DNA from: Pseudomonadota bacterium
GTDB taxonomy: Bacteria > Pseudomonadota > Alphaproteobacteria > Caulobacterales > Caulobacteraceae
Assembly (NCBI GenBank): GCA_023451375.1
Contig: JAEXZS010000056.1
Coordinates: 1 to 41,047 of the forward strand
Length of the DNA: 41,047 nt
Direction: 5' to 3'
The notes beneath the pieces were generated by a model. That model saw only the letters and a list, made by a program, of their open reading frames with translations, was not told the DNA's origin and ran no database searches. Within the stretch, counting starts at the first letter, position 1, and each line of letters opens with the position of its first letter. The position numbers and the translations under genes are program-made. Positions 25,627 to 34,156 of the stretch are shown here, in pieces.

Positions 25627-26634
25627 ATGCTCCTCGTCCGCCCCGCCGGCCCCGCCGATCTCGACCACCTGCTGGAGCTGGCCATCCTGTCCGGCCCCGG
25701 CTTCACCAGCCTGCCCGAGGATCCCGACGTCCTCTCCGACCGGCTGGAGCTCAGCCAGGCCAGCTTCCAGGGCGATGTTCCGTGGCAGGAGGCCTGGTAC
25801 ACGCTGATGCTGGAAGACGGCGACACCGGCGACATCGACGGGGTCGGCTCGGTCAAGGCGACCGTGGGGCTGAAGCGGCCGTTCTTCTCGTTCCGCGTCG
25901 TCAACAACACGGCGTCGTCGCCCTCCATCGGCGTGAAGCTGGACCACCAGACCCTGGTCCTGGTCAACGAATGCACCGGCTGGACCGAGGTCGGCTCGCT
26001 GTTCCTCAAGGCCGACCGGAGGAAGGGCGGGGCGGGCCGCCTGCTCAGCCAGTCGCGCTACATGCTGATCGGCGCCCGGCCCGACCTGTTCGCCGACAAT
26101 GTCCTGGCCGAACTGCGCGGGGTCTTCACCCCCGACGGCGCCTGTCCGTTCTGGGATCATGTGGCGCACAAGTTCTTTCCGATGGAGTTCGACGACGCCG
26201 ACCGCATGAGCGGCTCGACCGACAAGCAGTTCATCCTCGACCTGGCCCCGCGCCACCCGATCTATGTCGAACTGCTGCCCGAGCCCGCGCGCGCCGTGAT
26301 CGGCAAGGTGCATCCCCAAGGGGGCCCCGCCATGGCCCTGCTGGAAAGCGAGGGCTTCCGGCCCAACGGCCTGGTCGACATCTTCGACGCGGGCCCCACC
26401 GTCGCCTGCGGCCGCGACAATATCCGCACCGTGCGCGACGCCCGCCGCCTCAAGGTGGAGATCGCCGACACGATCGACGCCGAACTGCCCGCCCTGATCT
26501 CGACCGACAGCGTCGCCGCTTTTCGCGCCGTCCGCGCCAAGTGCGACATCGACGGCGACATCGCCCGTCTGCCCGCCGAAGCCGCCGCCGCGCTGAAGAT
26601 CAAGGCCGGCGCCACCATCCGCGTGAAATCATGA
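25627..26634 (+). CDS. astA: Arginine N-succinyltransferase AstA
   Basis: 335 residues, normal for AstA, which moves succinyl from succinyl-CoA to the alpha-amino group of arginine, the first step of the AST pathway. Family wording is clear: LLVRPAGPADLDHLLELA and GPGFTSLPEDPDVL at the N-terminus, then LFLKADRRKGGAGRLLSQSRY, ELRGVFTPDG-CPFWDHVAHKFFPMEFDDADR, and GKVHPQGGPAMALLESEGF. It starts one base after the M20 hydrolase stop and overlaps astD by 4 bases, so the cluster is one transcript with coupled translation. The cytosolic enzyme is usually induced by arginine; no regulator is seen here. Confidence 0.95.
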   Translation: MLLVRPAGPADLDHLLELAILSGPGFTSLPEDPDVLSDRLELSQASFQGDVPWQEAWYTLMLEDGDTGDIDGVGSVKATVGLKRPFFSFRVVNNTASSPSIGVKLDHQTLVLVNECTGWTEVGSLFLKADRRKGGAGRLLSQSRYMLIGARPDLFADNVLAELRGVFTPDGACPFWDHVAHKFFPMEFDDADRMSGSTDKQFILDLAPRHPIYVELLPEPARAVIGKVHPQGGPAMALLESEGFRPNGLVDIFDAGPTVACGRDNIRTVRDARRLKVEIADTIDAELPALISTDSVAAFRAVRAKCDIDGDIARLPAEAAAALKIKAGATIRVKS

Positions 26635-28046
26635 CCATCTTCAAGTCCAAAGACCCCGCCACAGAAGCCGTGAACTGGGAAGGCGAGGCCGCCGGCCCCG
26701 CCCAGGTCCAGGCCGCCGTCGACGCCGCCCGCGCCGCCTTCCCCGCCTGGGCCGACGCCCCGCGCGCCGCGCGGATCGACGCGGTCAAACGCTATCAGGC
26801 CGTGCTGAAGGATCGCGCGCCCCAGATCGCCGAGGCCATCGCCCGCGAGACCGGCAAGCCGCTGTGGGAGACCAAGACCGAGGCGGCCGCCATGATCGGC
26901 AAGGTCGACATCTCGATCCGCGCCTATGACGAACGCACCGGCGAACGGTCCAACGATACGGCCTTCGGCCGCGCTGTGCTGCGACACCGTCCGCACGGCG
27001 TGGCGGCGGTGCTCGGCCCGTTCAACTTTCCCGGCCATCTGCCCAACGGCCATATCGTCCCGGCCCTGCTGGCCGGCGACACCGTCGTCTTCAAGCCGTC
27101 GGAGGAGACGCCCCTGGTTGGTCAGGTGATGGCCGAGGCCTTCGCCGCCGCCGACCTGCCCGCCGGCGTGGTCAATGTGGTCCAGGGCGGACGCGAGACC
27201 GGCGCCGCCCTGCTGGACGCCGGCATCGACGCCCTGATGTTCACCGGCTCCGGCGCGGCCGGCGCCTATTTCCGCAAGAAGTTCGCCGACGATCCGCACG
27301 TCATCCTGGCGCTGGAGCTGGGCGGCAACAATCCGCTGGTCGTCTGGGACGCCGCCGACGCCGAGGCTGTCGCCGGGATCGCGGTCCAGTCCGCCTTCAT
27401 CACAACCGGCCAGCGCTGCTCGTGCGCCCGTCGCCTGATCGTGCCGGAGGGGCCGCAGGGCGACGCGATCGTCGAGGCCGTCGCCGCCCTTTCCGACCGC
27501 CTGTTGTTCGGTCCGTGGGACAGCGATCCTGAACCCTATGCCGGACCGCTGATCTCGGCCCACGCCGCCCAGACGGCCCTTCAGGCCTTGCAACAGCGCA
27601 TCGATCTGGGGGCCAAGGTCATCCGCGCCTCGGGCCCGGTGGCGAACCTTTCGGGCGCCTTCGTCAAGCCGGCCATCATCGACGTGACGGGCCTGGACGT
27701 CCCGGATGAAGAGATGTTCGCCCCCTTCCTCCAGGTCATTCGCGTCCCGACCTTCGACGCCGCCCTCCAGGCCGCCAACGCCACCCGCTACGGCCTGTCG
27801 GCGGGCCTGGTCAGCGACGATCCGAAGACCTGGGATCACTTCATCCGCCGCATCCGCGCGGGCGTGGTCAACTTCAACCGTCCGACCACCGGCGCCGCCG
27901 GCGACATGCCCTTCGGCGGCCTGGGCGCCAGCGGCAACCATCGGCCCAGCGCCTACTACGCCGCCGACTACTGCGCCTATCCCGTCGCCAGCTTCGAGGC
28001 CGACGCGGTCGCCAACATCGAAGGCGAGATCAAGGGGCTGCGATGA
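26631..28046 (+). CDS. astD: Succinylglutamate semialdehyde dehydrogenase AstD
   Basis: 471 residues, NAD(P)-dependent aldehyde dehydrogenase oxidising N-succinylglutamate 5-semialdehyde to N-succinylglutamate. Seen: the cofactor-domain motif GPFNFPGHLPNGHIVPALLAGDTVVFKPSE, the Rossmann-type FTGSGAAGAYF, the general-base Glu in LALELGGNNP, catalytic Cys263 in TTGQRCSCARR, and the C-terminal NFNRPTTGAAGDMPFGGLGASGNHRPSA, typical of AstD. The ATG is inside the astA end (ATGA overlap), and the stop overlaps astB in the same way. The frame stays open far upstream of this start inside astA, which is a GC-rich shadow and not an N-terminal extension. Confidence 0.95.
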   Translation: MTIFKSKDPATEAVNWEGEAAGPAQVQAAVDAARAAFPAWADAPRAARIDAVKRYQAVLKDRAPQIAEAIARETGKPLWETKTEAAAMIGKVDISIRAYDERTGERSNDTAFGRAVLRHRPHGVAAVLGPFNFPGHLPNGHIVPALLAGDTVVFKPSEETPLVGQVMAEAFAAADLPAGVVNVVQGGRETGAALLDAGIDALMFTGSGAAGAYFRKKFADDPHVILALELGGNNPLVVWDAADAEAVAGIAVQSAFITTGQRCSCARRLIVPEGPQGDAIVEAVAALSDRLLFGPWDSDPEPYAGPLISAHAAQTALQALQQRIDLGAKVIRASGPVANLSGAFVKPAIIDVTGLDVPDEEMFAPFLQVIRVPTFDAALQAANATRYGLSAGLVSDDPKTWDHFIRRIRAGVVNFNRPTTGAAGDMPFGGLGASGNHRPSAYYAADYCAYPVASFEADAVANIEGEIKGLR

Positions 28047-29380
28047 CCGACGCCGTCGAAGCCAACGCCGACGGCCTGATAGGACCGACGCATTCCTATG
28101 CGGGCCTGGCGCCGGGGAATCTGGCCTCCAGCCTGAACAAGGGCGAGGCGTCGAATCCGCGCGCGGCGGTGCTGCAGGGCCTCGGCAAGATGAAGACCCT
28201 GGCGGGCCTGGGCCTGCCCCAGTTCGTCCTGCCGCCGCACGAGCGGCCGAACATCCCTTTCCTGCGGACGCTGGGCTTCACCGGCTCCGACGCCCAGGTG
28301 CTGGAGCGGGCGTGGAAGGACGCGCCCTCCTTCGCCGCCGCCGCCTGTTCGGCCTCGCCCATGTGGGCCGCCAACGCCGCGACGGTTACGCCCAGCGCAG
28401 ACGCCGCAGACGGCCGTGTGCACTTCACTCCGGCCAACCTGCACACCAACCTGCATCGCTCGCTGGAGCACCAGCAGACGAAGCGGGCGCTGGACGCCCT
28501 CTTTCCCGACCCTATGCGGTTCGCCGTTCACGAGGCCCTGCCCTCCGTCGCCCATCTGGCCGACGAGGGCGCCGCCAACCACGTCCGCCTGTGCGCCGCG
28601 CATGGCGCGCCGGGCGTCAATCTGCTGGTCTGGGGCCGCGAGGCGTTCCAACCCTGGGATGGCCCCTACCCAGCCCGCCAGACGCGCGAGGCTTCGGAAG
28701 CCATCGCCCGTCGCCACGGTGCGTCAGGCGTCGTCCTGGCCCAGCAGTCGAAGGCCGCGATCGCCGGCGGCACCTTCCACAACGATGTCGTCTGCGTCGG
28801 CGCGCTGGATACCCTGTTCTTCCACGACCTCGCTTTCGAGGACACGGCGGCGACGCAGGCCGCCATCCGCCACGCCGCCGAGGGCCTGTTCGACCCGATC
28901 TTCGTCGAGGTCTCCTCCGCCGACCTGCCCCTGGCCGACGCCATCGGCAGCTATCTGTTCAACTCCATGCTGATCCGGATCCCGGGCGAGGATCGCCTGA
29001 CCCTGATCTGCCCCACCGAGACCGGCGACAACCCGCGCAGCCACGCGGTCGCCCAGGGCCTGGCCGCCTCCAACGGTCCCATCGGCCGGGTCGAATACGT
29101 CGATGTGCGCCAGTCTATGCGCAACGGGGGCGGACCGGCCTGCCTGCGCCTGCGCGTCGTTCTGAACGACGCGGAACTGTCCGCGACCAACCCCGCCATG
29201 CGCCTGACGGACGCCTTGCACGAACGGCTGTCGACCTGGGCGAACCGCTGGTACCGCGACGAACTGCGCCCGGCGGACCTCGCGGACCCTAAGCTGCTGG
29301 ACGAAAGCCGGGGTGCGCTGGACGAACTGACGGCGATCCTGAACCTAAGCGGCGGCTTCTATCCGTTCCAGCGGACCTAG
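28043..29380 (+). CDS. astB: N-succinylarginine dihydrolase AstB
   Basis: 445 residues, the usual AstB length. It hydrolyses N-succinylarginine to N-succinylornithine, CO2 and ammonia, using a Cys-His-Glu triad of the amidinotransferase fold. Seen: DGLIGPTHSYAGLAPGNLAS at the start, His246 in GGTFHNDVVCVG, nucleophile Cys367 in GGGPACLRLRVVL, a Glu at about 175 (LADEGAANHVRL), and the family motif AANAATVTPSAD. It is last in the cluster and overlaps astD by 4 bases. The pathway then needs AstC (ornithine aminotransferase) and a desuccinylase, which are not encoded here. The 3' end overlaps phhA tail to tail by 4 bases. Confidence 0.95.
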   Translation: MTDAVEANADGLIGPTHSYAGLAPGNLASSLNKGEASNPRAAVLQGLGKMKTLAGLGLPQFVLPPHERPNIPFLRTLGFTGSDAQVLERAWKDAPSFAAAACSASPMWAANAATVTPSADAADGRVHFTPANLHTNLHRSLEHQQTKRALDALFPDPMRFAVHEALPSVAHLADEGAANHVRLCAAHGAPGVNLLVWGREAFQPWDGPYPARQTREASEAIARRHGASGVVLAQQSKAAIAGGTFHNDVVCVGALDTLFFHDLAFEDTAATQAAIRHAAEGLFDPIFVEVSSADLPLADAIGSYLFNSMLIRIPGEDRLTLICPTETGDNPRSHAVAQGLAASNGPIGRVEYVDVRQSMRNGGGPACLRLRVVLNDAELSATNPAMRLTDALHERLSTWANRWYRDELRPADLADPKLLDESRGALDELTAILNLSGGFYPFQRT

Positions 29381-30252
29381 GCCGCGAACCGCCCGCCCTT
29401 GGCCGCATAGGCCTGGGTTCCGCGCGTGAAGACGCGATCGCTCGGCAGCACGGTTTCGATCGCCAGGTCGTCCTGCCCCTTCAGCCGTTCATAGATTGGG
29501 CCGAAGTCCTTCAGGGTCTCGTCCTTCAGCGCCTCGAGGCTGTCGATGACGAAATAGACCTGCTGGAAGTCGTCGATCCGATAGAGGGTGCGCATCACCC
29601 GCTCCAGGTCGAAGCCCAGCCGGTTCGGCGACGGGTCCTCCAGGGCGAAGACGCTCTCGGTCGCCGACGACACGATGCCAGCGCCGTAGATGCGCAAGCC
29701 GTCGGTATCCTGCATCAGGCCGAATTCCACCGTGTACCAGTATAGCCGCGTCAGGTTTTGCAGCATGCCCAGGCCCGCCGCCCGCTGGCCGCCCTTGCCG
29801 TAGGCCTCCATGTAGGCGGCGAAGTCGGGATCCGTCAGCATCGGCACATGGCCGAAGACGTCGTGGAAGATGTCCGGCTCCTGCAGGTAGTCGAGCTGGT
29901 CCGGCTTCCTGATGAACTGGCCCGAGACGAAGCGCCGGTTGGCCAGGTGATCGAAGAAAACCTCGTCCGGCACCAGGCCCGGCACGCAGACCACGGTCCA
30001 GCCGGTCAGGGCCTGGAGCTTGGGATTGATGATCTCGAAATCGGGAATGCCGCCCGCGTTCAGGTCCAGCGCGTCGAGCCCCTTCAGGAAGGCGTCGCAG
30101 GCCCGGCCGGGCAGGATCTTCATCTGCCGGGCGTACAGCGTGTCCCAGGTCTGGTGCTCGACCTCGGTATAGGCGGACCAGTTCTGCGGAATGGTCCAGT
30201 CGGCGGCGGCGCCTTCCGGCGGCTGCTCGAAGACGTGCTCGAAATCGGACAT
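29377..30252 (-). CDS. phhA: Phenylalanine 4-monooxygenase
   Basis: Iron- and pterin-dependent phenylalanine hydroxylase of 291 residues, the compact single-domain bacterial form. It makes tyrosine from phenylalanine. The iron ligands are His130 and His135 in DIFHDVFGHVP and Glu176 in YWYTVEFGL, at the spacing known from Chromobacterium. Other family features: WDTLYARQMKILPGRACDAFL and SSATESVFALEDPSPNRLGF. The start at 30252 (MSDFEHVF) is chosen because GAGGAAA lies 8 bases upstream; an in-frame codon at 30306 adds 18 unlikely residues. The pterin dehydratase (phhB) is not adjacent. hspQ lies 57 bases upstream on the same strand. Confidence 0.95.
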   Translation of the reverse strand: MSDFEHVFEQPPEGAAADWTIPQNWSAYTEVEHQTWDTLYARQMKILPGRACDAFLKGLDALDLNAGGIPDFEIINPKLQALTGWTVVCVPGLVPDEVFFDHLANRRFVSGQFIRKPDQLDYLQEPDIFHDVFGHVPMLTDPDFAAYMEAYGKGGQRAAGLGMLQNLTRLYWYTVEFGLMQDTDGLRIYGAGIVSSATESVFALEDPSPNRLGFDLERVMRTLYRIDDFQQVYFVIDSLEALKDETLKDFGPIYERLKGQDDLAIETVLPSDRVFTRGTQAYAAKGGRFAA

Positions 30253-30309
30253 GGGGAGCGTTTCCTCTTTTGCCCGCATATAACGCCCGGCGCCGGCCGG
30301 TTCCAACCG

Positions 30310-30618
30310 TCAGTGCAGTCGCATGTCCAGCGGCGCGTGGCGGCCCTGGTCGTCGACGCTGACCCATCGCCGCTGGTCGGCCGGGGCCAGTTCGTCGGCG
30401 TCTCCCTCCAGCGCCCCTTCCGCCGCATAGGCGACGAAGCCGCCGTCCGTCCCCGTCACGAAGACGCGGTAGAAGGGCTGGTTGGGCGAGGTGTCGCCGG
30501 TCTCGCGCATCGGCCCGGCGTAGGCGGCGTCCACATCGATGACCACGCCGCGAAAGGCGTCGTCCCGGTGCCGGACGATCTGGCCGAGACTGAAACGGGC
30601 GATCTGAACCTGGGTCAT
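30310..30618 (-). CDS. hspQ: Heat shock protein HspQ
   Basis: 102 residues of the HspQ (YccV) family, a small beta-barrel protein that in Salmonella acts as a specificity-enhancing factor for Lon protease. Seen: ARFSLGQIVRHRDDAFRGVVIDVDAAY, then NQPFYRVFV and AYAAEGALEGD, ending RRWVSVDDQGRHAPLDMRLH, all in the normal order. The start at 30618 (MTQVQ) gives family length; the frame is open upstream but that part lacks similarity. It is divergent from ppx (147 bases) and probably shares a transcript with phhA. Confidence 0.88.
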   Translation of the reverse strand: MTQVQIARFSLGQIVRHRDDAFRGVVIDVDAAYAGPMRETGDTSPNQPFYRVFVTGTDGGFVAYAAEGALEGDADELAPADQRRWVSVDDQGRHAPLDMRLH

Positions 30619-30765
30619 GGCCGGCTTGATGCGCCCACGCGCCTGAAGCGGACGCCCACAGGCGCGTTCATCTTCCCGACAGGAATGGCTTGGCGCGGAC
30701 GATTCCGTCGCGCTAGGGTCGCCGCGACGGGCGCCGCTTCGGACCGCCCATATCGGATACGGCCC

Positions 30766-31872
30766 ATGCCGGAGACCCACGGCGCGCCGCGACGGCGCGA
30801 CGAGCGGTCCTCGCCTCCCCCGCAGCGGGAGGGTTCGGGTCGAGATGCGCCGCTCTATGGCGCGCTCGATCTGGGGACCAATAACTGCCGCCTGTTGATC
30901 GCGCGTCCGTCGCGCGATGGCTTTCGCGTTGTCGACAGCTTCAGCCGCATCGTGCGGCTGGGCGAGGGCCTGTCGCGGACCGGGCGGCTGGATGAGCGCG
31001 CCATGGACCGGGCCTATGAGGCGCTGGCCCTGTGCGCCGAACGGCTGGCGCGCAGGGGCGTGGATGCGAACCGTCTCAGCGCCGTCGCCACCCAGGCTTG
31101 TCGCGCGGCCGGCAACGGCGCCGCCTTCGTCGAGCGGGTGCGGCGCGGCACGGGCCTGACCCTGCGCATCATCGATCCGTCCGAAGAGGCGCGGCTGTCG
31201 GTCGAGGGCTGCCTGAACCTGATCGATCCCCAGGCTCAGGCGGCCTTGGTCATCGACGTAGGCGGCGGCTCGACCGAGATGTCCTGGCTGCGTCGCAAGG
31301 GCGACGGCTACGCCACCACGGCCTGGATGTCGGCCCCCCTGGGCGTGGTCACCCTGGCCGAGCGCCACCCCGAGCCGCAGGGCGCCGGCCCCGACTGGTA
31401 CGAGGCCATGGTCGCCGACATGGGAGCCGCCATCGCGGCGGGGGGGATCCACGACGACGAGATACGGGCCCTATTCGCCGCCGACCGTGGCCATCTGGTC
31501 GGGACTTCCGGGGCGATCACCAGCCTGGCCGGCATCCACCTGAAGCTGCCCCGCTACAATCGCGACCGGGTCGACGGCCTGTGGATGACGCGCGGCGACT
31601 GCGAGGCGGCGGCCGAGCGGCTGAAGCTTCTGGGTCCGGACGGGCGCGCCCGCGAAGCGTGCATCGGTCCGGATCGCGCCGACCTGGTGCTGGCCGGCGC
31701 CGCCATTCTGGAGGCGGTTCAGCGCGCCTGGCCGTCGGAACGGGTCCGCGTCGCCGATCGCGGCCTGCGCGAGGGCCTGCTGCTGCAGATGATGCGCGAG
31801 GCGCGCCGCCCGACGCCGCGCCGCCGGCGTCGGCGCGGGCGGTCTAGGCCGGCGGGGCCGTCGGCGGCGTGA
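30766..31872 (+). CDS. Ppx/GppA-family phosphatase
   Basis: 368 residues, the short form with two actin-like ATPase-fold lobes and without the C-terminal HD domain of E. coli Ppx. Family members cleave polyphosphate or pppGpp. Seen: phosphate loop ALDLGTNNCRLLIARP, catalytic-region SEEARLSVEGCLNLI, second phosphate loop VIDVGGGSTEMSW, GTSGAITSLAGIHL, and RVADRGLREGLLLQMM. The N-terminus has an unusual 30-residue extension (MPETHGAPRRRDERSSPPPQ...) and the C-terminus an Arg-rich tail (PTPRRRRRRGRSR). No start nearer the first motif is in frame, so the extension seems genuine. The stop end overlaps the convergent cyclophilin gene by 29 bases. Which substrate is used cannot be told. Confidence 0.9.
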   Translation: MPETHGAPRRRDERSSPPPQREGSGRDAPLYGALDLGTNNCRLLIARPSRDGFRVVDSFSRIVRLGEGLSRTGRLDERAMDRAYEALALCAERLARRGVDANRLSAVATQACRAAGNGAAFVERVRRGTGLTLRIIDPSEEARLSVEGCLNLIDPQAQAALVIDVGGGSTEMSWLRRKGDGYATTAWMSAPLGVVTLAERHPEPQGAGPDWYEAMVADMGAAIAAGGIHDDEIRALFAADRGHLVGTSGAITSLAGIHLKLPRYNRDRVDGLWMTRGDCEAAAERLKLLGPDGRAREACIGPDRADLVLAGAAILEAVQRAWPSERVRVADRGLREGLLLQMMREARRPTPRRRRRRGRSRPAGPSAA

Positions 31873-32716
31873 CCTGCACGGGCAGGTCGATGTCGCAGAT
31901 CGAGAAGTCCGCCCCCCGGGCCTGACGCGCCCGCTCCACCAGCGTCTGGAACGTCGGCGATGCGGTGTTGATGACGGCGACCGACGGCCGCTCGGCCTCC
32001 GGCAGGTCCGAGGCGACGCGGACGCGCAGCATGCGATCGGGGTCCTGCACCAGGCCGTCCGGATTGGGGCTGGCCTTCAGCGCCCGCACGACGTCCAGTC
32101 CCGACACCACCCGTCCCCAGACGGTGTAGCGCTTGTCCAGCGACGGATAGGCCTGGCGCATAAGGAAAAACTGGCTGTTGGCGGTGTCTTCGGCGACATC
32201 GCGCGCCATGCCCGCCACGCCGGGGCAATAGACGCCCCAGCCGTGCACCTTGCGATCGGGGGTCCCGGCCATCAGCGCGTCGGGCTGGGTCTCGACCGGC
32301 ACGGAGCCGACGAAGCCCAGCAACGAGCCCGCGGGCGCCGCGACGGGGTTGAACGTCATCTCCGGCCCCCGTCGGAAGGTGAACTCGGCCTTCAGATCGG
32401 GATGCCAGCTCTGGCCCTCGCCGGTGCCCAGCGGATCGCCGGTCTGGGCCATGAACCAGTCGATCACCCGGTGCCAGGCCAGGTTGTCGTAGAAGCCCCG
32501 CGACGCCAGCAGCCGGATTCTCTCTACATGGGCGGGTGCGATCTCGGGCGCCATCTCGACCAGGATCCGCCCCTGGCTGGTGTCGATGACCAGCAGGTTC
32601 TGCGGCGCGACCACGCGCCACTCCGCGGGCGGCGGAGGCGGCGGCGGCGCGGGCGGCTCCTGAGCCGTCACCGGCGTGGCGATGGCGGCGGCCAGCAGAG
32701 CGGCGCGAAGCTTCAT
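31844..32716 (-). CDS. Exported peptidylprolyl isomerase, cyclophilin type (copy 1)
   Basis: 290 residues; signal peptide MKLRAALLAAAIATPVTAQ, then a run of prolines (PPAPPPPPPPAEW) and a cyclophilin domain (about 38-220). Active-site wording is WHRVIDWFMAQTGDP, with the catalytic Arg, Phe and Gln kept, and SQFFLM and GRVVSGLDVV later. An extra C-terminal segment (about 220-290) ends ICDIDLPVQV. Only two cysteines occur, in YCPGVAGM and ICDI, at the same places as in its neighbour, so a periplasmic disulfide is likely. It is a tandem paralogue of the gene at 32739, 22 bases apart. FHRVIP is replaced by WHRVID, so the substrate pocket may differ. Confidence 0.9.
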   Translation of the reverse strand: MKLRAALLAAAIATPVTAQEPPAPPPPPPPAEWRVVAPQNLLVIDTSQGRILVEMAPEIAPAHVERIRLLASRGFYDNLAWHRVIDWFMAQTGDPLGTGEGQSWHPDLKAEFTFRRGPEMTFNPVAAPAGSLLGFVGSVPVETQPDALMAGTPDRKVHGWGVYCPGVAGMARDVAEDTANSQFFLMRQAYPSLDKRYTVWGRVVSGLDVVRALKASPNPDGLVQDPDRMLRVRVASDLPEAERPSVAVINTASPTFQTLVERARQARGADFSICDIDLPVQVTPPTAPPA

Positions 32717-32738
32717 CTCTTCCCCCTTCCGATCCGCC

Positions 32739-33596
32739 TCAGCCGCCGGAAACCTCGGCCGTCAGCGGGATGTCGCAGACGTTCAGGCGACCGCTGGCCG
32801 GAACCGGGGCCTGCGCCACGGCGGCGGCCGAGGTCATGACGCGCACGGTCGGACGCTCGCCCTCCGGCAGGGCCGAGGCCATGCGCACGCGGGTCATCCC
32901 ATCGGGATTGTCGACCTTGCCGTCCTCTCCTTCCGAGCCCGCCTTCAGCGCCTTGACCACGTCCAGGCCGGACACGACGCGGCCCAGGGCGGTGTACTGG
33001 CCGTTCAGGATGTCGCGCTCGCCGGTCATCAGGAAGAATTGGCTGTTGGCGCTGTCGGGCGATCCCGCGCGCGCCATGCCCAGGACGCCGGGGCAGAACA
33101 GGCCGTGGGCGTCGACCTTGAAGTCGGCGGTGATCATCATCTGGGCGTCCGGCTGGGTCTGCACCGGCAACGTCCCGACCAGGCCGACCAGCGCCTGGCC
33201 GCCGTTCGGCACGGACGCGAAGCCTGCGTCTGGGCCGCGCCGGAAGCTGAACTCTGCCTTCAGGTCCGGCAGATCGCTGCCGCCCTGGCCGGTCCCCTGC
33301 GGGTCCCCGGTTTGGGCCATGAAGTCGGGGATGACGCGGTGGAACTTCAGCCCGTCGTAGAAGCCCTGGTTGGCCAGGGTGCGGATGCGCTCCACATGGC
33401 TCGGCGCCGCCAGGGGTGACAGCTCGACCAGGATGCGGCCCTTGGCGGTGTCGATGACCAGCAGGTTGTCCGGCGCGACCGTACGCCATTCGGCGTTCGC
33501 CTGCGCCGCGGCCGGAGCGGGCGCCGCGACAGGGGCGGCGATGATCGCCAGCGCGGCCGTCGCCGTTAGAATCTTGAAGCGCATACGCGAACTCAT
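32739..33596 (-). CDS. Exported peptidylprolyl isomerase, cyclophilin type (copy 2)
   Basis: 285 residues; signal peptide MRFKILTATAALAIIAAPVAAPAPAAA with likely cleavage before QANAEW, and a cyclophilin domain with FHRVIPDFMAQTGDP, SQFFLMTGERDILNGQYTALGRVVSGLDVVKAL. This keeps the catalytic Arg, Phe and Gln of cyclophilin A. The C-terminal extension ends VCDIPLTAEVSGG. The only cysteines are in FCPGVLGM and VCDI. The start at 33596 overlaps the coaD stop (ATGA) and has AAAGG upstream; MRFKIL at 33584 is a good alternative. Both cyclophilins are probably translated from the coaD transcript and assist folding in the periplasm. Confidence 0.92.
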   Translation of the reverse strand: MSSRMRFKILTATAALAIIAAPVAAPAPAAAQANAEWRTVAPDNLLVIDTAKGRILVELSPLAAPSHVERIRTLANQGFYDGLKFHRVIPDFMAQTGDPQGTGQGGSDLPDLKAEFSFRRGPDAGFASVPNGGQALVGLVGTLPVQTQPDAQMMITADFKVDAHGLFCPGVLGMARAGSPDSANSQFFLMTGERDILNGQYTALGRVVSGLDVVKALKAGSEGEDGKVDNPDGMTRVRMASALPEGERPTVRVMTSAAAVAQAPVPASGRLNVCDIPLTAEVSGG

Positions 33597-34081
33597 CCTT
33601 TTGTCTTCACCTTGGCGCGCACCCGCGCTGCGACCGCCGGGCTGACGAAACTGTCTATGGCGCCGTCCAGCCGCGCGATCTCCTTGACCAGCCGCGAGGC
33701 GATGGCCTGGTGGCGCGGATCGGCCATGAGGAACACCGTTTCGATGTCCTGATTGAGACGCTGGTTCATCGCCGTCATCTGGAATTCGTATTCGAAGTCG
33801 GCGACCGCGCGCAAACCCCGGATGATGACGTTGGCGTTCAACTCCTCGGCGAAATGCATCAACAGGGTGGAGAAGGGCTGGACCACGATGTCGCCGCCCA
33901 GGCCGGACACCGCCTCGCGCAGCATGTCCACCCGCTCGTCGGTCGAGAACAGCGGCCCCTTGTCGTCGTTCTTGGCCACGCCGATGACCACGCGATCCAC
34001 CAGCTTGGTCGCGCGCTTGATGATGTCGGTGTGGCCGTTGGTGACCGGATCGAAGGTGCCCGGATAGAGCCCGATGCGCAT
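33593..34081 (-). CDS. coaD: Phosphopantetheine adenylyltransferase
   Basis: 162 residues, standard for CoaD, the fourth step of coenzyme A synthesis (4'-phosphopantetheine plus ATP to dephospho-CoA). Nucleotidyltransferase motif GLYPGTFDPVTNGHTDII is complete (T-x-x-H form), with the substrate-binding ADFEYEFQMTAMNQRL and the second motif region SRLVKEIARLDGAIDSFVSPAV. Cytosolic hexamer in known cases. It lies 76 bases after the class IV aminotransferase and overlaps the downstream cyclophilin by 4 bases, an arrangement of coaD with cyclophilin genes that I recall from Caulobacter relatives. Confidence 0.96.
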   Translation of the reverse strand: MRIGLYPGTFDPVTNGHTDIIKRATKLVDRVVIGVAKNDDKGPLFSTDERVDMLREAVSGLGGDIVVQPFSTLLMHFAEELNANVIIRGLRAVADFEYEFQMTAMNQRLNQDIETVFLMADPRHQAIASRLVKEIARLDGAIDSFVSPAVAARVRAKVKTKG

Positions 34082-34156
34082 GCGTTTTCCCCCCGGCCTG
34101 TCGACGCGCCTTGGGGCCGTTTAGCAGGTGCGAAAGTCGCGGCCTAGCCGGCCAGG

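Noticed and set aside
25782..26630. Long in-frame extension of astD upstream through astA
   Set aside because: Arg/Pro/Gly-rich and overlapping astA, which is intact; the ATGA overlap at 26631 is the natural start.
29758..30765. In-frame extension of the Ppx-like gene across phhA and hspQ
   Set aside because: It is antisense to two recognised genes and has no protein-like features.
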